From Steromphala cineraria (taxonomy: Eukaryota > Mollusca > Gastropoda > Trochida > Trochidae): a DNA stretch of 64,000 nt. The DNA is taken from positions 65,976,575 to 66,040,574 of the forward strand of contig OU744725.1 of assembly GCA_916613615.1 (NCBI GenBank), read 5' to 3'. A program made the translations under genes and the position numbers. This document shows positions 58,601-64,000 of the stretch, in pieces. Numbering within the stretch: position 1 is the stretch's first letter; every line of letters starts with the position of its first letter. The notes under the pieces are model-generated. The model worked only from the letters and a program-made list of their open reading frames with translations, ran no database searches and was not told the origin of the DNA.

Positions 58601-60060
58601 TTAAACAGCATTGTCATCGTTCAACATTTTGGCGATCTTGCGAGATGTTACGATCTTTTTTCATCTGTCATTAGTGGCGATATCAATAAGAGATGGACGT
58701 ATATTTGTATGAAAACGACAATATTTAATACTCATATTTGGGACATAGAAAGGCAAATCGATTACTTAAACTGTTGTGTGATTTTGAAAATGATTGATAC
58801 GGTATTTGTAAAAAAATCAACACGGAAGTAAATTGCATCGTTGAGTAAATATTTTGACTGCTTGAAATTACGTTGAAAATTCATCATTTCAACTAACATC
58901 GTTTGTAACAAGCTCTTGTTTGTTGGAAGAAAGTCGCATTCGTTCAGAACAATTTTTTTCTGGTACAGAATTTATTTCTGAATAAACTGATATAAATTAT
59001 TTTCTACAGAAATATTTATTGACAAAAATGTTCGATTTTGAAAATTAAGTACAAAATTATGACTTGTGTAATTTTTCATTTTTATTCATTGTCATGTGGA
59101 TATAAACCTAATTGTAAAAAAATTATTGATTATTTGGGAAAAATAAAAACTATGACAAGTAAGAAAATCAATTTATTTACAAGAATTTATTTTATTTTTT
59201 TAAATTATGTGTTTTAGAAAGGAGGGAGAAGCTAAATATGATAGAATCCAATGTGACGTCATTGTTAAAATTTTACACTTTTGAAGCTCCAAGCAAAAAC
59301 TTCAAAACAATCCAGCAGGCAGAAGGTGAACAATTCGTAATTACGAGTTTATAAAGACAAAATGCAAGTTCAAAATGTGTTACTAATGGGCTCCCATATT
59401 ATATAAAGCTTTGTATATGAAAATATTCTAGCTGTTTCTTTAGAAAACATGCAGTGAGTGGAAATACAATTTTAAAGTATGACACGTACAACCTTAAGCA
59501 GTGTCATTAGAAGTATCTAATTTTTATGATCATTTTCTTCATATTTGACCTTCAACTTTCTGATCACACATTTATGTTTATTGACAAGTTCATAAATGAG
59601 ACACATGTGCAGTGATATTAGCGCCATAATGATCAATCATGATCTAGACATGGGAAATTGATCTGATTATAGCACATGCCTATTATAACCTACGAGAAAG
59701 TAATGATAACTAATAGAGTAATAATGTACGTTAGAAACACTGTTTACATATGTATTCTTCTTGTAATTGATGTCGGAATTAAGCCATGTGCCACAAAGCG
59801 TGAAGAATCTCATCACAACAATAACATTTATCATTTGTTCCGTACGGACAGGTTTTTTTATTTCGTTGATAAAAAAAATAACAACAATTTACAGAATTAT
59901 GACTTTCTATGCCTTTGATGTTTATTTTAGGTCATTTGCGGTAACTATTTCTTTAAGTGGAGGGGAAGGGAGTTTGATGGTGGCCTCGATTACAATGATC
60001 GTTGTGATTAGTCTGTCAGAATCACAGTTACAAGTGTCACTTAGAAATAGCGACTGAGAG
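55700..60060. other. No gene recognised; TA microsatellite at 56046-56067, CRE pair near 56200-56230
   Basis: AT-rich. Two TGACGTCA sites lie about 20 bp apart (56203, 56220). Several short open frames lack protein-like composition or splice support. Confidence 0.4.
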
Positions 60061-60329
60061 ACATTTTCTACTATTAAACTCTACCTTTTCCTACACGAAA
60101 AAGGAGGTACTTTTTAATACATTTTAAATAATTTTTTTTGCTATTTATTTATTTTTTATTTTTTTATTCCTGGAAAATTGTACAGCATGAATAGGGAATG
60201 GTAACTGTGCTTAGGATACAGTAATACAATACCAGGATTTACACGCAAGAAAGGTTAAAAATAAAATCTTCATCATTAACACACTTTCAAACACACACTT
60301 CATACAGGCTAGAAGCTATATATAGAATT

Positions 60330-62715
60330 AAAGTCGAATGAAATTAGAGAAGATTTTCATAAAGAGCCATTTCTGAAAGAATTCGGTGTGTTTTGATTTG
60401 CCAAAGTGTCTAGTTTTTTTTCTATCTGATAGTAGAATTTCACGTCATTGTGAAAATGTTTAATGTGTGGAAGCCTATGTTGCATTTAACATCTTTATAT
60501 GTAGAATTAAGCTAGTAAATGTATCAAATCCAAGATATTATCACTTTTAAAATGTGGAGAATATCCAAAAAGGATTAAGTCTGCAGTAAGATTTATGGTA
60601 CATGCATGTTGGCACTTTAATTCAATCCATTCTTAAAATTCGTTCCAAAACGTTTTGCTTTCCCTACAGTCCCTTCTGGTCCAGCCTTGCAAAATGTACA
60701 TACATGTAAGTTGTTGTCAACAATGTACATCTTAACTAAGAATGTATAAACAGGTAGAATTCTATGGAGCAATCTGAGCTGAAACCATCTTAGTTTAAGG
60801 TCTGGGGTAGTTATATGTGTTTTAACAAAAATTCTTGGCCAGTTAACAGTGATTAAGAGAGTTCTTTTTTTCCATTGTTCAATGGCTTTAAGATTATCCT
60901 CAGTTTGAGTTATGACATAATTGTATTTCTTTGAACTTATTTTGCAAGCAAAGAGATTACTTATAGAAATATTTGTATCATTTATTATTTCCAAATTTGA
61001 ATCCTTTTTAATACCCAAATATGTCAGGTATTTATTTACTGATCTTATAATTCCATAAAATTCCAGGAAGTTTATATTGAATGCAAAATTGTTGCAATAT
61101 CAGTAAGTCGCCATTAGTGTTAAGCAAACTAAATGTATTGTGTAAATTATGTTCATGTTTTGTTAAAGAAGGATTTTCTATTTATATAGATATGTTTATT
61201 GTACAGTAGGGGTTCTCTGAGGAACTCTTCATAGGTTTTTGGTTTCATTTTGCTACTGTAATTTGAAAAAGCAACAAGACAATCTCCCCAAAAGAAGTGT
61301 TTTTGGCTTATATCAAGCTTTAGTGGGAAAGGTGAGTATTTCATACAAATCTAGAGTAGTTTTTGTCATTAGTTGTTTCCACTTCTTTTCGAAATCAACA
61401 TTTACCAGCTTCTTTATCCAAGTTATTTTCATAGCATCAATATATGCAAATATATCTATCATTCCAGGTCCCCCTTGGGAGATGGATTTACAGGCAACAA
61501 TTATCTTTATTTTATCAGGTTTGTTATCCCATAAGAACTTGAAGAGGATAGAGTTAATCAGTTTAAGGAATTCATCAGATGGATTAGGGGGAGTAAGGAG
61601 AAGAAAGTTTAAGTTTGAAATGAGCATTGATTTATTTACTGCAATTTTACCTAAGGGCGTAATAATTATGTTCATCCATCTCTTAAGTATTTGTTCAATT
61701 TAAAAAATTTAGCTTTCAAAATTACGCTTTATCATTTGTTCACAGTACAGCTGCGTATCTCAAATTTGTTCACTTCGCACTCTAGTGCAAATATCATTAT
61801 ATTTGTAACGTCTTCGAGACATTTTATCATTGTGAAAACGAAACCGATAATGATGAAATTTCATTGCATAAGTTAAGATTCAGTTTGCGTTGACATATTT
61901 GTATGTCATACCTAGCAGATAGCTGTAACAAATTTGGCAGGTCATTGAAGTGAACAGGGGTCAATATTTCGAAAACACTGATTTCTTTCATAAGTGATCA
62001 GCAGCTTTAGATCTTATTCATATGTGTTCCTTTGCCTTAAGGCAACGTAATTGTGATGAGGTTTGTCCTACAAAATTTACATGGATGATTTTAATCGACA
62101 TTTAAGAAAATCAAAATTTCACAAATATGACCTCATCTGTCGATTTAACAGTGCCAAATATCAACATTCAGCACCAGTGACAAGACGATCCCGAACTATA
62201 GTTTAGGAATGGTTATTTCACACATGGACAATTGATGATATTCTGTAAGTGGTCCTGGAGTTATCTTATGAACGTCAAAACGAAAACCAAATTACATGTT
62301 ATATGCACTTAGATCACAAGTAGGTGAACAAACTTAAGGTACACAGCTGTAAGTAGAAAACATTATGCCAAGAATTTTGAAAGTTTTTTCAGGGTTCCAT
62401 TCTAAGTTTAAATCTGGTTTAAATTTAATGTTACTGTTCGTTTTGGAGCCTATCCAAATGACCTGTGATTTATCAACAAAAACATTTTATCCAGAAATCT
62501 TTGCAAAAGTATCAAGAGTGGCTATGGTAGCATCAAATGATCTCTTAGAGCCATTTAAAAGGAATTCTATGTCATCCGCATAATGTGCAATTAAGTAGTC
62601 TATATTGTCAATGGTTAAACCTTTAATATCTATATTGTTTTCACAAAGCCGCAAAAACTTCAGCACAGAGAAGAAAAATATAGGGCGATAATGCCTACAG
62701 CCAATCTAAATACAT
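60330..62715 (-). pseudogene. Tx1/L1-like LINE ORF2 relic, 5'-truncated and broken
   Basis: Minus strand. A degenerate GCR block near 62695 is followed by HYADDIEFLLNGSK (catalytic ADD), SGxNVFVDKSQVIWIGSK and KILGIMF at about 62360. About 0.5 kb of unrelated sequence seems to separate this from 61675-61313 (PLGKIAVNKSMLISNLNF, ILFKFLWDNKPDKIKI). Then follow YEEFLREPLLYNKHIYIN (near 61200), the C-terminal LRWFQLRLLHRILPVYTFLV with HVCTFCKAGPEGT (60790-60660), and a tail HFHNDVKFYYQIEKKLDTLA near 60430. Several stops and frameshifts; not functional. Confidence 0.85.
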
Positions 62716-62719
62716 TTAG

Positions 62720-63910
62720 CTCAATAGTTTTTATTACGCCCTACTGTCTGAATTGTCGACCTAAATTTATTTAGATTATTTTATATGGAAGTTCCCTTTG
62801 TATAGAAGTAGGATAAGGTCTATCACTTATCCTCACTGAAAGTGTACAATTAAATATGTGTATTTCACAGAAATCGTAAAACTATATAAGAAGTTTTAAA
62901 GATAAATGTCATTTAGATAGGAGAAAATAAAACAATGTTATATTTTGGATCACACTATCTTGAATACCATTACATTGTTACATATATCAGTATTTGTTAA
63001 TTATGTTATCTGAACGTCTTGTAATTATAGAATATGATTATGAAGTTTTATCAAATAATTCAAACCAGGTTTCCTGTTATCGCTGTCCAAATATGACCTT
63101 TTAATGTCTTTGAATTTAACTTTATTATGAGATTTATAACGGACCCTGAAACCAAATCAATCAACTCACATATTACCAAACTGTCCGCATGTCACTAGTT
63201 TCGATTAGAATAAAACAGAAAACGCTGTATCTATCAAGCTTTAGTGTTAAAACCATATACATTTTGACTTAAAGACATTTCGTCTTTACTTATGATGATA
63301 TCTGTGAACATTGTTTTAAAAAACTGGAAATGTGTCAACAAGAAAGACTGTGGATTTAAACAAATTTCTTTGAGAGGCATTTTAGGAGTTGGAATGACAT
63401 TGAGGAATATATCGATGACAACTCTTGTGCCGTTGTCGACCTTTAAAGGGTTACAGCCAGATAATATATATATGATAATTAACGAAGGGAATTACCAAGT
63501 GTAATTAACAATGAAAACTATTGTGATTAAGGCGAGAATAAAGAGATGAATACAATAGATAATAAGGCAGAAGCCAGGGATGTACAAATGCGAGTGTAAC
63601 CATTCTTACCACTCCAGGACAGATCAGAATTGAATAATGAAAGTTATAAGGGTGTGGTGGCCATCACAGATTATTTAATATGACTAGTGTTAACAGAGGA
63701 AGTTCTAGCATTGAGTCATGAATTTTCTATCATCTATCATAACAGTAACATTTTAAAATTCCCTCATTTGTGCTTGTTGAGATCTAAAGGTGCAATAAGC
63801 TCAATCATTGCAATAACGTTAACCTATATTGGTGACCTGACAGCTGATTTGAGACAGGGATATCAGACTACTTCTCTTTATCAAAATTGCCACTTTTCCA
63901 TTCCCAATTG
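62720..63910. other. Intergenic or intron, nothing firm
   Basis: AT-rich, no recognised domain. May be intron of the gene whose exon starts at 63918. Confidence 0.35.
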
Positions 63911-63917
63911 ATTCTAG

Positions 63918-64000
63918 AAACGTCTGCGAGTGTATTCAGCGCGATCCCAACAACTCGTCCTGCAAGTGCAAACTAAACTGTAATTGTACTACAGATATCA
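63918..64000 (+). CDS. Partial Cys-rich exon running off the window
   Basis: Acceptor TTTTCCATTCCCAATTGATTCTAG is followed by one base and an open frame with NVCECIQRDPNNSSCKCKLN then CNCTTDI, open to the window end. Six cysteines in 27 codons in C-x-C pairs suggest a disulfide-rich secreted or extracellular module. No family can be assigned from so short a piece. Confidence 0.5.

Noticed and set aside
59932..60060. Possible terminal exon after TTTATTTTAG, reading ICGNYFFKWRGREFDGG
   Set aside because: No matching upstream exon or family could be found; a single short frame is not enough.

Overview
The window reads as animal nuclear DNA, most likely from a bivalve or other lophotrochozoan. 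It is AT-rich, introns are large, exons are short with GT-AG borders, and most of the sequence is transposon debris. The debris includes tRNA-headed SINEs with the invertebrate '...gcgctttga...' tail, CR1/L2-like and Tx1/L1-like LINE 3' ends, a DIRS-type element, Tc1/mariner elements and many foldback MITEs. The species call is an inference. There is no bacterial gene structure, CRISPR array or rRNA.

Two genes can be built with consistent splice sites and reading phases. Gene 1 (minus strand, about 26.0 kb down to 8.9 kb) encodes a type I membrane protein of about 440 residues. It has a TATA box, a signal-peptide exon, a Cys-rich module that looks SUEL/rhamnose-lectin-like, a CUB-like module, a Ser/Thr-rich stalk and a transmembrane exon. 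These are followed by a cytoplasmic tail split into 33-42 bp microexons that are tandemly duplicated and all phase 0-0. Gene 2 (plus strand, 35.1-37.6 kb) is a two-exon ATP-grasp protein of 305 residues. A 9-bp minisatellite of about 0.75 kb starts shortly after its stop codon. A third gene probably starts or continues at the right edge, where a Cys-rich exon runs off the window.

Layout: 0-8 kb, repeats, a 5'-truncated LINE and a 194-bp MITE. 8.9-26 kb, gene 1, whose introns carry a rearranged DIRS element (13.2-16.5 kb), Tc1-type elements and MITEs. 26-35 kb, intergenic with SINEs, hairpin insertions and LINE relics. 35-38.8 kb, gene 2. 38.8-64 kb, mostly repeats, including a transposon nested within a transposon (40.8-42.1 kb), tandem repeats and a decayed Tx1/L1-like LINE (60.3-62.7 kb).

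The most unusual items are the frame-preserving microexon array of gene 1 and several unrelated foldback insertions with exact or near-exact 9-bp (9-10 bp) target-site duplications. One of the latter is a 73-bp perfect GC-rich hairpin. The DIRS derivative is also notable: it keeps its circle-junction region but has lost reverse transcriptase and part of its recombinase.
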